DNA of 64,000 bases, taken from assembly GCA_025594325.1 (NCBI GenBank), contig JANHCV010000009.1, forward strand, positions 434,001 to 498,000. The letters are read 5' to 3'. This document shows, in pieces, positions 21,952 through 32,388 of this stretch. Position numbers and translations under genes: made by a program. The notes under the pieces were generated by a model that saw only the letters and a program-made list of their open reading frames with translations, ran no database searches and was not told the DNA's origin. Every line of letters starts with the position of its first letter. The stretch's first letter is position 1. This DNA is from Blastocladiella emersonii ATCC 22665 (lineage: Eukaryota; Blastocladiomycota; Blastocladiomycetes; Blastocladiales; Blastocladiaceae).

Positions 21952-22716
21952 TTACAGCGGCCGCTCGAGCAAGATGAAGTGCGAGTCCTTGGTAATCAAC
22001 TCGGGCGCGATCCCGAGCTCCGGCCACGTCCGCGTCGCGCCCGTCCGCACAAACCCGCGCTTCTCGTAGATCCCCGCCAGGTGCGCCTGGATGTTGACCA
22101 CCTCGATCAGCAGCGCGCGCTTTGTCTGCGGGTTCCGACTCGCCGCCGCCCGCGCGACGCCCACGGCCACCTCCACCAGATACCCCGCGAGCCCGCGCCG
22201 GTGCAGCAACGGGTGCACCGCCAGCTGCGACAGCGTCGGCTGGCCCGTCACGGCGTCGCGGTGCACGCTCAGCGCCGCGGCCAGCGGCAGACCGCGCGCG
22301 CCGAGGACCGCCGTCTTGCTCCCCGGCTCCGGCTGCGGGAGGTCGGGGAGCGCGGGCCAGTCGACCACGATCCGCAGCTCGTCGCGCACGTTGGCGAGCG
22401 CGGCGGAAACCTCGGCTGCGTCGGCCCGGTCGTGGATCGCGGGGACTTTGAACCAGTGCGCGTCCTCGTACGCCAGGTTCGTCACGGCCACGATCGCGGC
22501 CACGTCGGCGGGGTCGGCGGCGCGCGGGAAGGTGCCGAGCGAGCACGCGCCGCCGGCTTGAGAGATGGCGGCCGACAGGTCGGCGGAGGTGATGTACTCG
22601 GCCTCGGCCGTGGGGGTGGTGGGAACGGGGGTGTCGTTCGGCCTACACGCGCGTCGCGGATCGGTGGGTCGGTGGCCATCGACGAAGGCGACGCGCTCAG
22701 ATGGGGCGAGATGCAT
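21952..22716 (-). CDS. GNAT-family N-acetyltransferase, tandem copy 1
   Basis: 254 aa from ATG 22716; an upstream in-frame ATG would give about 320 aa, but the extra part is Arg/Pro-rich and not shared with copy 2. The shared region begins EYITSADLSAAI. Motif A of the GNAT fold is clear: LSQLAVHPLLHRRGLAGYLVEVAV, with the R-R-G-x-A loop that binds acetyl-CoA pyrophosphate. Motif B follows as LAGIYEKRGFVRTG. The C-terminus ends LLERPL, as in copy 2. The acceptor substrate is unknown. No intron is needed here, whereas copy 2 has one at the TNL/AYED junction. Confidence 0.88.
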   Translation of the reverse strand: MHLAPSERVAFVDGHRPTDPRRACRPNDTPVPTTPTAEAEYITSADLSAAISQAGGACSLGTFPRAADPADVAAIVAVTNLAYEDAHWFKVPAIHDRADAAEVSAALANVRDELRIVVDWPALPDLPQPEPGSKTAVLGARGLPLAAALSVHRDAVTGQPTLSQLAVHPLLHRRGLAGYLVEVAVGVARAAASRNPQTKRALLIEVVNIQAHLAGIYEKRGFVRTGATRTWPELGIAPELITKDSHFILLERPL

Positions 22717-23096
22717 ACATGGTTGCGGTGTGCGGTGGAAGCTGGTCGCTAATCGGGCTGTATTGTGGGAGAAGCGAGCGAGCGGAGCGGGGTCTCGACG
22801 ACGGCGGCGGACGTGGGGGACCGCGGCGAGAGGCCGATGGCCGCGGACGATGGGCGACATGGGACGTGCGATGGCGCGAGCGTATGGGGGAACCGAGACA
22901 CCGGGTCCCATCAGGCTCATTTATCTGGGTTGAACGGTTGAACGGTCGCCGGGCGCCGGTGCGACGCGTGAGACGCCGCGGCGCACGTGCGCCGCGCGAG
23001 ACACTTTTGTTTCCTTCCAGAACCGTCAACACACGGAGACGGGCAGCTCATCCAGTGACCGACTACCGCAAAGCTATGTCTATACTCCCTATCACT
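22717..23096. other. Intergenic between the two GNAT genes
   Basis: About 380 bp, the upstream region of GNAT copy 1 and downstream of copy 2. No repeat or conserved block that would mark the duplication junction. Confidence 0.4.
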
Positions 23097-23817
23097 CTAC
23101 AGCGGCCGCTCCATGAGCACCAAGTGACACGGCTGCGTGAACATGCTGGTCGGCACACCAAACTCGTCCCACGTCCGCACACGCCCGTTCTCGCTGAACC
23201 CAAACTTGCCGTAAATCTCGAGCAGGTGCGGCTGCAGGTTGATGACCTCGAGCAGCAGCGCGCGCGGCACTTTGGGGTCGTCCCGCGTCACGGCCACCCC
23301 GCCCACCCGCGCAGCGCACTCAACCATGTACTTGGCCAGCCCGCGCCGGTGCAGCAGCGGGTGCACCGCCAGCTGCGACAGCGTCGGCTGCCGCGTGAAC
23401 GCGTCCCGGTGCACGCTCATCGCGCACGCGAGCGGGCGGCCCGAGGCGCCGACGGCGGACGTCGCGCACCCGGCCGCGGGTTCGGGGATCGAGGCGGAGG
23501 GGGACGGCCAGTCGACGACCACGCGGATCTCGTCGGCCGTGTTCTCCGTCAGCGAAGCACGGATCTCGCCCGGGTTCGTCCGCTGGTGGAACGCCGGCTG
23601 CTTGAACCAGTTCGAGTCCTCGTACGCCTAGACACCGCGCCGAGCTGTCAGCCCTTACATCGCCTCGCTGATTCTCACAAGCGACCCGTACCAGGTTCGT
23701 CAGCGCAACAATCGCCTCAACATCCGCCTCGGTCGCGGGCCGCGGCGCCGTCCCGAGCGACGTCGGGCCCAGCGCCTGCGCGATCGCGGCGAGCTCGGCG
23801 GGCGTCAGGTACGTCAT
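23097..23817 (-). CDS. GNAT-family N-acetyltransferase, tandem copy 2, two exons, 218 aa
   Basis: Exons 23817-23692 and 23627-23097; donor GTACGG, acceptor TCTAG, 64-nt intron, 657 coding nt. Begins MTYLTPAELAAIAQAL. Motif A LSQLAVHPLLHRRGLAKYMVECAA and motif B LLEIYGKFGFSENG are intact, and the protein ends LVLMERPL. It aligns with copy 1 along its whole length, so the pair is a tandem duplication. The intron lies between TNL and AYED, a junction that is continuous coding sequence in copy 1, so an intron has been gained or lost since the duplication. Confidence 0.9.
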
Positions 23818-24104
23818 GGCGAGGCGAGTGCAAGTAGTTGTTTAGTGCCCAATGTGCGAATTCATGGGGTTATGGGCAGGGACGAGTGCGGTCCGCGGAC
23901 ACTCGAAGCGTGCAACGGCGTCGGCATCGGCGGGGTGGCTGATCTCGCGGGTCGACCCGGGCACGTGACGGATGCGAGACAATGCGCCACATCGAGGCGC
24001 GGCGCGTCGACGTGTCGGACGTGGGCCGGTGAAAATAGGGGTGCTGGTGAAGGTCGTACGGGATCGAGACGCGAGAAGTGTGAATGCAACCTAGACCGAC
24101 CGCG

Positions 24105-24187
24105 GTACACTCGGGTGGCAGCTTGCCGAGTTCAAACTGAGGATCGCGTTGCATCAAGTTCCATTCGGTCATTTTATCGGATTGCAT
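24105..24187 (-). pseudogene. Family A 5' relic (start of gene only)
   Basis: ATG 24187 opens MQSDKMTEWNLMQ, then a Leu-Pro-Pro-Glu segment matching the LPxEL start of the F-box-like region in A1-A5. Similarity stops abruptly near 24105. Upstream it keeps the family dyad (24276-24293), so promoter plus about 25 codons survive. The longer frame reaching 24238 is not family sequence. Confidence 0.7.
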
Positions 24188-24275
24188 GATGTCGTTGATC
24201 CGGGAGGGAGCGCTGCGCGTTGCGCAGCGATGAAACACACGAAGTGTCTGCGCTCAACGACGCCAAGGTCACGCC

Positions 24276-24293
24276 GGTTACGCGAAGGTAACC
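24276..24293. promoter_or_regulatory. Family A upstream dyad at the 24.2-kb relic
   Basis: GGTTAC-GCGAAG-GTAACC, a perfect inverted repeat with a 6-nt spacer, 89-106 bp upstream of the relic start. Relative to the GGTCAC/GTGACC form both arms carry the matching change, so symmetry is kept. Confidence 0.6.
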
Positions 24294-24522
24294 AACGCGA
24301 TCTCCATGAGCAGCACCGCAAACACGACGTACCGACGGAATCAAACGTCAGGATTCAACAAGGCCAGATAGACGCGTAGGCCATCAAGGAGTAAAGGTTG
24401 AGGCTTACGGCGCGCAAATTTAGTTAAAGTTCGAGATCGTTTCGTCAACTAAGTTCAACATCAAATGAAAGATACATTTACTCCGTGACATTTACCTGAA
24501 CAGAGCGACCAACGGATCTCAA

Positions 24523-26893
24523 TCATAAGACTTCTTGGACGGCCGCGAGCAGCGCGTCCTTGAACTCGATTGAGGCTACGGTTTGAGGGGCCACGCGCGT
24601 GAGCTGTTCGAACGTCAGCTTGGCATAAGAGCTGTTATGCACCGAGACGACTGTAGCTTGCGCGATCCGCTGTGCACTCACAATCCCGTCAAGTGCGCCG
24701 TCTGGAATCTCGCGCAGCAGCGAGTGCGTGAACGGTACAAGTTTGTAGCCCGGGCCGTGTTCAAGGTCGAGCCACTTCAAGACGCCCGAAAGATCAGCGC
24801 GAAGAAGCGTACGGAGAGTCTCGCGGAACGGCGCCACGACTGTGCGGCATTGAGCGACACAGGGCAGGAGAACCACTTCGGGCTCGCCCGTGTCAGGCTG
24901 AGTGCTGTGAGCAACATAATCGATGAGAGCAATGTCCGGATTGGACCAAATTAACCCTGCAACCGCAGAAGCTGAACTCTTGGAGAGCTGGCGCACGAAG
25001 CCGGGGGGCGCGATGTCGATCACATGGACCATGGTATTGAACCACGCGCGCTGGCGCGAAAGCGGGCAGTCACCGCATGTTTTGAGGAACGGCGAACACG
25101 GAAACGTATGGCTCTCCACAAGCAGCGTGAGTTGGGCGTAGATCATCGCGTCGAGGTACAGGGACGCGGTGCCCCGTTCCCGAATGAGTTGTGACGCATA
25201 CTCGCGATGCGCGGGATCGTGGTCGATGGCGACAAGAACCCACACAAGTTTGGCACAGAACTTGACGTCGTACTGCCGCACAAATGCATCGGCAAGCTGG
25301 AACAGGATGCGCAAGTCGACGTGAAGCTGGCTCGAAAAAGTGACCTTCAGGGCCGCGTCCAGTGCAGGAGCCGTGCCACTAGCCCCGCGCACGGCGGACG
25401 GAAGCGCTTCGATGAAAGCAGCGAAGTTGTCACCAAAGTGCACATGAGCAAATCCAAGAAGTTGCTGGGCGCTGTGAGCCGTGTGAACGTGCGTGACAAA
25501 TGCTACCAATATTTCTTTGGTCAGTCAAGGGAATCAATAGGTGTAAGAAGAGTGACGTACCAGCCGTCAGCATTTCGGACAGCGCGTCGCCAGCGTACTC
25601 AACAAGTGCGATCGCGCTTGGGCTCGATAGACCGCTGTCAGCATCGCGCAAAGTCTGCAAAACGAGGTGTCCCCAGCCGCGCACGTCAAGCTGCCTGCAC
25701 CAGATGAGCGTGGTGATCAAGTCGCCAGAGCAGAAGCCGCCGGCTTCGAAATGGTCTGCAAGATCTTCCTTGGTCGCATTTCCAACAAGTCGGAGGCCGA
25801 TCTTGGAGTTGAGCTCTATGAGTCGCCGAAAGACAGATGGCCACTCTACGAAACGGGCGATTAGATCCCGGGTGTCGTCGGTCAGAATAATGCCTTGACG
25901 CGGCCAGCACTCGAGAAACAGCCAGTTGAACATGTCGATAATACAATCTTCACTCATTCCATGCAAAAGCCTCGGGAGGTCCGCGAGGAAGTTTGCCATG
26001 TTTACTTGCTTAACAAAGTACGTGGTAAGCCACTGCTCGTTGAAGCTGAGCCGCGGGTGACGCAGGGCCTGCATGGTCGGGTAGCTCCACGTAAAAATCG
26101 AAATCAGGCCAATCATGTCGAGGAGCTTGACAGGAATCAGGTCCTGACCCTCGTCCGCCTCGTCGTCATCATCGTCTGCGGCGACCCGCCAGGAGAACTT
26201 GTTCCAGAGAAAGTAGAGCCGCGCTTGGCGTGAAAAGGCACACCAGCTATTACCAGGAAGTTCAAAGAGGAAGAGCTCGGGGACCCGCTCCTTGGCGCTC
26301 AGAAGCGGCGGAAGCAGGTGCCGGGGCTCGAGCGCAAATGCGGCAGTAATAAGAATTTGAAGCGCGGTGGCGATAGGGATGTGGGTAGCGTTCACGACTT
26401 TGCCAACCGGGCGGTCCTTGATGAGTTGATTTGCTTCGTCGGCGAGGTCAGCAAGCTGGTTGCAAGCTGGGTCGAAGCCAGCGATATTGGCGGCCGCTCG
26501 AACAAGAAAGTAGTCCAAGATCACGGGGTACAGGGACACGACAGAGCGAGCATCCGCGCTCGGGTGGGCGGCCGAAATGCGTGACTTGAACAGCGAAAAG
26601 TTGCGTTGACGCTCGAGCAGATAAGTCGCGTAAGTGACGAACAGCTCGTCCCTGAACCGAAGCCGGTTATCCTCCGCGTTGTATGTCTGATTGACGAGGA
26701 GAGAGTGGACCCACTTGTGCTTGACCTGCGTGGTACAAGCCATGTGGTGAAGCTGGCGGGAAGCTGTGGCAACAGCGCGCTTTGGGCCCGACAGCTGGAG
26801 CACGACAGTCGCAAGTTCAAGCGGCAGGTTGCCGAGCCCGGGCCGCGGATCGGATTGCATCAAGTTACATTCAGTCATTTCATTGGTTTGCAT
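24523..26893 (-). CDS. Family A F-box-like protein, copy A1 (intact), two exons, 770 aa
   Basis: Exons 26893-25561 and 25502-24523; donor GTACGT, acceptor GGTAG, 58-nt intron, 2,313 nt. The N-terminus reads MQTNEMTECNLMQ, and the second Met is the one all copies share. An F-box-like region follows at about residues 20-65 (LGNLPLELATVVLQL, then TASRQL and a KHKWVHSLL segment). The rest is helical with family motifs: AKERVPELFLFELP, an acidic insert (DDDDDEADEGQD), ALRHPRLSFNEQ, and in exon 2 KTCGDCPL (Cys about 587 and 590), PDGALDGIV and LTRVAPQTVASIEF. No enzyme motif is visible. If the F-box is real the long C-terminal part would be the substrate-binding solenoid. Base composition is less GC-rich than the housekeeping genes around it. 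Confidence 0.8.
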
Positions 26894-26994
26894 GAAGTTA
26901 GGAGGGGAGGGAGAGAGCTCGGAACCGCGGATCGGGCGGATGCTCGAAACGAAACGACGGAGTCGCAAACGACGCCAAGAGCGCCACTCACGCC

Positions 26995-27012
26995 GGTCAC
27001 GCGGTGGTGACC
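26995..27012. promoter_or_regulatory. Family A upstream dyad at copy A1
   Basis: GGTCAC-GCGGTG-GTGACC, a perfect inverted repeat with a 6-nt spacer, 102-119 bp upstream of the A1 ATG. Flanking bases (CACTCACGCC on one side) are also shared with the 52.6-kb relic. Confidence 0.65.
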
Positions 27013-27114
27013 AACACGTTCCCGCATCGGGGAAGCCAAGGTAAACGCTTCGTGAGTCTGAAGAAATGAGCAAAAGAACAACCTTAATCGTATAATTTTA
27101 AAGACAAACAAGAC

Positions 27115-30100
27115 TCAAGCCGTGGGAAGAAGCGGGAAGAGGAGCGCGCGCTTGAGCTCCGATTTGAGCATATTGAACACGGCGACCGTGCCCGGCTCGG
27201 TCCGCGGGAACTGGGCCACGTCAGGGATCGAGTGATCCATCATGGCCGCGTGGCCAAAATCAAAGTACTCGTCAATTGCGCTCGTGTGATCGCCAAGCCA
27301 GTCGATGACAGGAAATTTGGTCCGCTTGTGCGAGAAATGGGCAGCTTCCGCGCCATCGACCAGCCGGCGAAGCTTCTTGACGTGTGCCCGCGTAGCAGCC
27401 GAGGCGGTCGACTTTGCTGGAAGCATTGGCACACGCAAGAAGCTGACATCGAAGACGACGGTTGGACCAAACGCCTTGCCCTGTGGCGCGAGGACCACTG
27501 GTCGATTGACGAAAAGGATCGCGGTGATGCCGTCGTACTCGCAGTCCACGATCTTGGCCACAAAAGCACACGAATGGCGACCGATCAGGTTTGGAATGTC
27601 AATGAACAGGGCCTTGAGTCCAAGGGCGCTGCACGCGCCTTGGTTGCGCTGGTTGGGCTCAGGTTCAGGGTAGTTAATCCGGCCGCCTGGCCTCAGGCAT
27701 TCGGACTTGGAGTACATGTTGACGATCCGGTGCAGCCCAGCTCGGTAAGAGAGTCGCGAGATGGCCCGCCCGCCGTCTACGGGCTCGTACGGCGGGAGTG
27801 CGATTCGAGGAATAAGCGGGACAAGGCCAATCACAGGAAGCACCGCTTGTGGGACAAAGTACACCGAGACTTGGATGACGCGCGTGGTACGATCGACCGC
27901 AACAGTGGTTGCTTGAGCAGAGGAGGGAAGTCGGAATTGCTGCAGCTTCCCATCGACGTACAGCGCAACAGCGCCTTTGTAAAGCGTGAGATCACAAGCT
28001 GGAGCAATCTTCAAGCGAACCTTGTCGCGACCGGCGGGCAAATCCAGGAAGAGGCGCGCAAGGTTGGGTCCGAGTACCGCGAGATGAGAGACTGGCAAGT
28101 TCCAAGCAGGCGGACGCGAAGCGCCGGCTGCACGGGCAGCGGCTGCCGACTCCATGATTCCGCGGACAGCAGCCTGCATAGCCAAAAGCGGGATCCGTGT
28201 CGTTTTGATCATTTCACAACCGAGTTCGTTACTGATCGTCATTAGGCCTGTGCCAAGAGCGGCGTCTGGCCGCGTGAGAGCTCGGTAAGCAGCAAGGCAG
28301 CATTGAGCGCTAGAATTGTCCAAGTGGTGAGCTGCCATGTACCAAGTCGCGTGGACCGTTCCGCGCGACGCGTCGTGGACCACGCGAAGCGATTTGAACG
28401 CTGTCTGTCGCTCGGTTTCCTTCCAGCCGACGTAGATGCACGCAGCGGGAGAACGCAGCGGAAACGGAGACGCAAGCGTGAACGTGGCCTCGGCGCGGTA
28501 AGCAAAATCGAGGTCATTTCCAGGGACGCCATCCCCCTGAAAGCCGTGGCCAAGCGCATGGAGAGAATTCTCGGAATAAGGGCGATGAAAGATTCCATAG
28601 TGGGTCAAGGTAAGTGCGCCAAGATCAGCGTTCCCGCTCCCTTCAGCTGGCGCGCTCAGGTGCGGCCAAGGAAGCGTGGTGTACGGCGCTGCACCACACC
28701 AGGTCAGGCGACCGCCAGCAAACGCGTAAGCAAGGAGCTTGATGGGAAGCATGCCCGTCCGAAACGATCCACCTAAACACGTCAAAAACACCGTCAGTAT
28801 GCATGCTCGACGGGCCAGGAGTATGTAAACAAGACTTGCCAAGAGTACACGCATCCGGATGGCCGAGCTTTAGGCTGGAGGAAACGAGCCCCGTAATCTC
28901 TCGCGACACGTGAGGCGAATCACCAAGGGAGACGGGGACCATGGGCTGGCCAAGCTTTCGGAACGTGTACTGTCGATAGGGCATGATTTGCGACTCGGTG
29001 CACGCGGCGGGAGCGAACGGCTGCGCGCGCGAGTGCCAGCTGTCAAAATCGGCCTCGCCAGCCTCGCACAAGGCGACCCCAAAAAGCACGGAAAGCACTG
29101 AGATGGTCAGCCCAAGGGAGTGCTCGAGCGCCTTGATCGCGCCTTCGCTGCGGCTGGAGTGCTGGTTGGAGCAGACTCGCAAGAGCGAGTGGTCGCCCGC
29201 CTTCGCGTCGTTGTACTTGAGAACAGCCGACGCAAGCAGGAGCAAGTGGACGAGCCCGCACCGATCAGCGAGAGTCGAAGTGTCGACCACGTCAAAACGA
29301 AGCGCAGGATCCGCGGCCAGCTCCTCGAGCAAGAGAATTGCGTCGCCGAGGACAAAGACAAGCTGATTCGCTGGCGCGGTAGGCGAAACGAACGGAGCTG
29401 GAGCAAGGACACGGCGAAGGGCACTTGTCCACTTGGTGAGCTGATCCATCAATCCGTCCTCGATGCTTTGAGAGCTCACATCCATGCTAATGCCGGAAAG
29501 CTGCGAGCCCAGGGTGGAGCTGCTGTAGAAGGTCGGGTTGACAAAGACACGCGGGCACGTGCCCGACTCGGACCGTTTTCGCAACAGGATGCTGCCGCCG
29601 GACTCGCCGAGAAAGTACGCGTTGTCGTCAACAAGCCGCTCGTGCTCGCAAGCGAGTCGCCCCTTGACAGAGAATCCAAGGAAATCGGTTAGGTCGAGGG
29701 AGAGCGCCGTACGGGAACGGAGAACGAGCGCATCGCGCGCAACCTTCGTTCGCTCAGTCTGCTCCGATGGCAAGGATAGATCGTGATCCCTTTGAAGCCG
29801 GTGGAGGGCCGACGTATCCGCCGCGAGAAGTTGAGCGCGCGCGGCGACCTGGTCAGCCGAGTCCGGAAGTGAACTGGACCGCTCGCGCCAAGCGTGCCAG
29901 CAAGCGCGGACGGCGTCGAGCGTCGGCTGGTTCATGACACGCACCTGCAAGTCTGTCGCGAGCCAGTCAAAGTCAATGCACAAGCGCATCTGCTCGATCC
30001 AGAAGTTGAACGCGTCCGCCTCGAGGTGCTCCGAAAACCAGAGCTGGCCAATGAAGCGGTCGAGATCGTCGTGGTCAAGGAACGAGTGCATAAGGGCATG

Positions 30101-30394
30101 GAGAATCAAGAGCGAGCGAGCGATGGGGTCAGGGCGCAGGTCGTTGAGCGTGAAGGACATGGTTGCGCGCGACTGCTTGCGCTCGGCCTCGCCCAGCGTG
30201 TGCGCGATCGAGCGCAGGTCATTGAAACCGCATAAAAGCGCACGAAGTTCGCGATCGGCGATTTGGGCGTCGTGGTACATGAACACGTCGGTGGCATACG
30301 AGTCGCGGAACGGATCAAAGTGGTCTGCTGGGTTTGTGTACAAAACCGGCGCGCTCGTCTGTGTCGGTACAAAAATAAGGTCGGCCGATTCCAT
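27115..30394 (-). CDS. Family B large protein, copy B1, two exons, 1,067 aa, unknown function
   Basis: Exons 30394-28849 and 28772-27115; donor GTACTC, acceptor TTTAG, 3,204 coding nt. It begins MESADLIFVPTQTSAPVLYT and contains HFDPFRDSYATDVFMYHDAQ, matching B2 at 34070 throughout. Shared landmarks are ARSLLILHAL, IGQLWFSEHLE, a SxSTLADRCG segment, the splice-crossing GSFRTGMLPIKLLAYAFAGGRL and the C-terminal NRPVVLAPQGKAFG and HSIPDVAQFP stretches. No domain is recognised, and there is no signal peptide or membrane segment. The intron position is the same as in B2. It carries the family start block directly at its ATG but no clear dyad. The reading frame is intact. Confidence 0.78.
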
Positions 30395-31041
30395 TGCAGC
30401 AAGTTACTTCATTAGATTAGCATTGCTAGATGAGTGAGAGTTGTCAAGGGGGAGCGCGAGTCGCTGGCGACAGAGGCTTGAAACGCCACCGCCATCACAA
30501 CCAGTGTTGAATATCACAACACGTGTTTTCGCGACGCGTCTCGCGTCGGACGTCGGCATCATGAGTTTGTCCGTTGATCGAATTGACCGCGTTTTTTCGA
30601 AGGGCTCGCTGCCCAGCAGGGCCAACAGCATGTCGGCCGACAGCGCTGCTTCACTTGCGACCACCCCCCGCCACAACCAACCACTTGGCGAGAAGAGCCT
30701 TGTCGCGCCTGGCAGCGTGCGTTGCCAAGTCGCTCACCGTTGTAGGTCTTAAACATGGGCATGACGGGCGCGGGCCATCACGGAGCACGCGCCGCAGTTT
30801 GACACGTTCAGCATGCGTTGCGACGCACGTCGCTCGCGCAAGCGGGCCTCGATGCGATCCTCAAGCACCGATCCGCCAGCCTCAAACAGGTTATGCTTGA
30901 GGAGGTCAAAAAAGCTGGGATGGGCAGCAAGCTCGACGTTGCCGGCTCTCCGGCTCTGTGGATAACCCGTCAATCAGCTGATCAAAACTCGGCGGTGCCC
31001 CCTGCCCTCGCTTTTCCGCGCATCTGCACAAACCCTTCACC
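30395..31041. other. Intergenic, start block of B1 then nothing recognised
   Basis: Bases 30392-30425 hold the conserved start block (ATGAAGTAACTTGCTGCA on the minus strand). The remaining 600 bp up to the F-box/LRR gene show no ORF, repeat or motif I can support. Confidence 0.45.
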
Positions 31042-32214
31042 ATGGATCTAATGGAAAGGACACTCCCTGCATTGCCGGTTGAGATACTGGATCTTATCTT
31101 GCGCGAAGCCGTTTTGACGCACGGCCCAAACGAGCTCGACAGGCTTGCCGAGTATGGTCACGTCATGCCGCAGGCGTATGCACCGCGCGCCCGCGACACT
31201 ATTCAGCAACGGCTTCTCTAGCGCATGGCCATGGACAAAGCCACACACAAGGGTCGCATCGATGTGCTCGAGGCCTGGCGCCGCTCGGGGTTCCCGCTTG
31301 GTCACACTGAAAGAGCTTTCTATATTGTCAACTCTTACGAGTTACTCGACTGGTGGTATCGATCTGGACTCGCTATGCCAGAGGTCAAAGAGCCATACCA
31401 AGCCCACATTGCTGTTCACCTTATGGGAGAAACTCGCGCGGACGTGAAGATGTGGGTACGTCGCGGGTGCTCAAACTCGACCTCTCCCGGCTTTCGCTCT
31501 CGTCGGACGACATGGCCAATCTCGCATCCCTACTTGCCTTCTGGACTAACTCACCTCAATTTCTCGGTCACCGACTTCAAAGCCCTTGGCGCGGAATATC
31601 TCGCGCGTCACCTTCCGCCTGGACTGATCTCGCTTGACGTGTCCAGCAACTGGCTTGGCGATGCGGGCGCAGCCGTACTCATCAGCCACATGCCACCGGG
31701 ACTGCACGAGCTCTCACTACACGAGTGTCGCAATGGCTCAACTGGAATTGTGAACCTCGCCCCACGCCTTCCCGCGAGCCTAGTTGCCCTGACGATATCA
31801 GGGAACGGAATTGATGCGTTTGCAGCAAGGGTTCTCGCGCAGCATCTCCCTCAAGCTCTTGGACGGCTTGACATTTCGAACCATCCGCTTGGGCTTTGTG
31901 CACAAGGTGCCGAGCAAATCGTACATGCTCTGCCGTCGACGCTGCGCTTTCTCTGGCTAAACAACACAGGCGCGACCGACGCGGTTGTGTGCACGCGCAT
32001 GTCGCGCGCGCTATGGAGATTCGTGGACCTGGACATTAGCGGGACGTGTTCGACCCATGTCGCACTCGAGGCCATTCTCAACCACAATTTGCCAAGCTTA
32101 CAGTGGCTCGGACTTGCCAACATCACCGATCCAGACACGGGGGACGAGGTTGACATGACATCGTTCCTCGCACGAGTCCCAGTTGGACTTCCCGTGGACC
32201 TGGACGCCGCATGA
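31042..32214 (+). pseudogene. F-box/LRR-type gene, interrupted
   Basis: ATG 31042 opens MDLMERTLPALPVEILDLIL, a good F-box-like start, but TAG 31219-31221 ends it after 59 codons. The same frame resumes at once and runs to 32214. The later part has leucine-rich repeats (LPPGLISLDVSSNWLGDAGA, LPASLVALTISGNGID, LPSTLRFLWLNNTGATD), about five units. Between about 31455 and 31545 the repeat sequence (VLKLDLSRLSLSSDDMANL) is in another frame, so there are compensating shifts as well. Either a recently broken gene or a gene with an unusual intron. LRR-type F-box proteins select ubiquitination substrates. Confidence 0.6.
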
Positions 32215-32388
32215 ATGTATCGGTGTTATGATCTGTCTCGGCGCAGATGGGCAGTCTCGGGCGAACGACGCGTCGTTCATAACACGTGATGTGAACAACC
32301 CGAAGCTCAGAGGACAGGTATTGCGCAGCTTCATCGCACCCGTCCAGAAATTCATTCAAAATCTGCATTCAAATGATTACACCTATTG

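Noticed and set aside
20003-22546. 847-codon minus-strand open frame opposite the Pro/Gln-rich gene and GNAT1
   Set aside because: Arg/Gly-rich product with no protein-like pattern; it is the antisense shadow of GC-rich codons in two supported genes.
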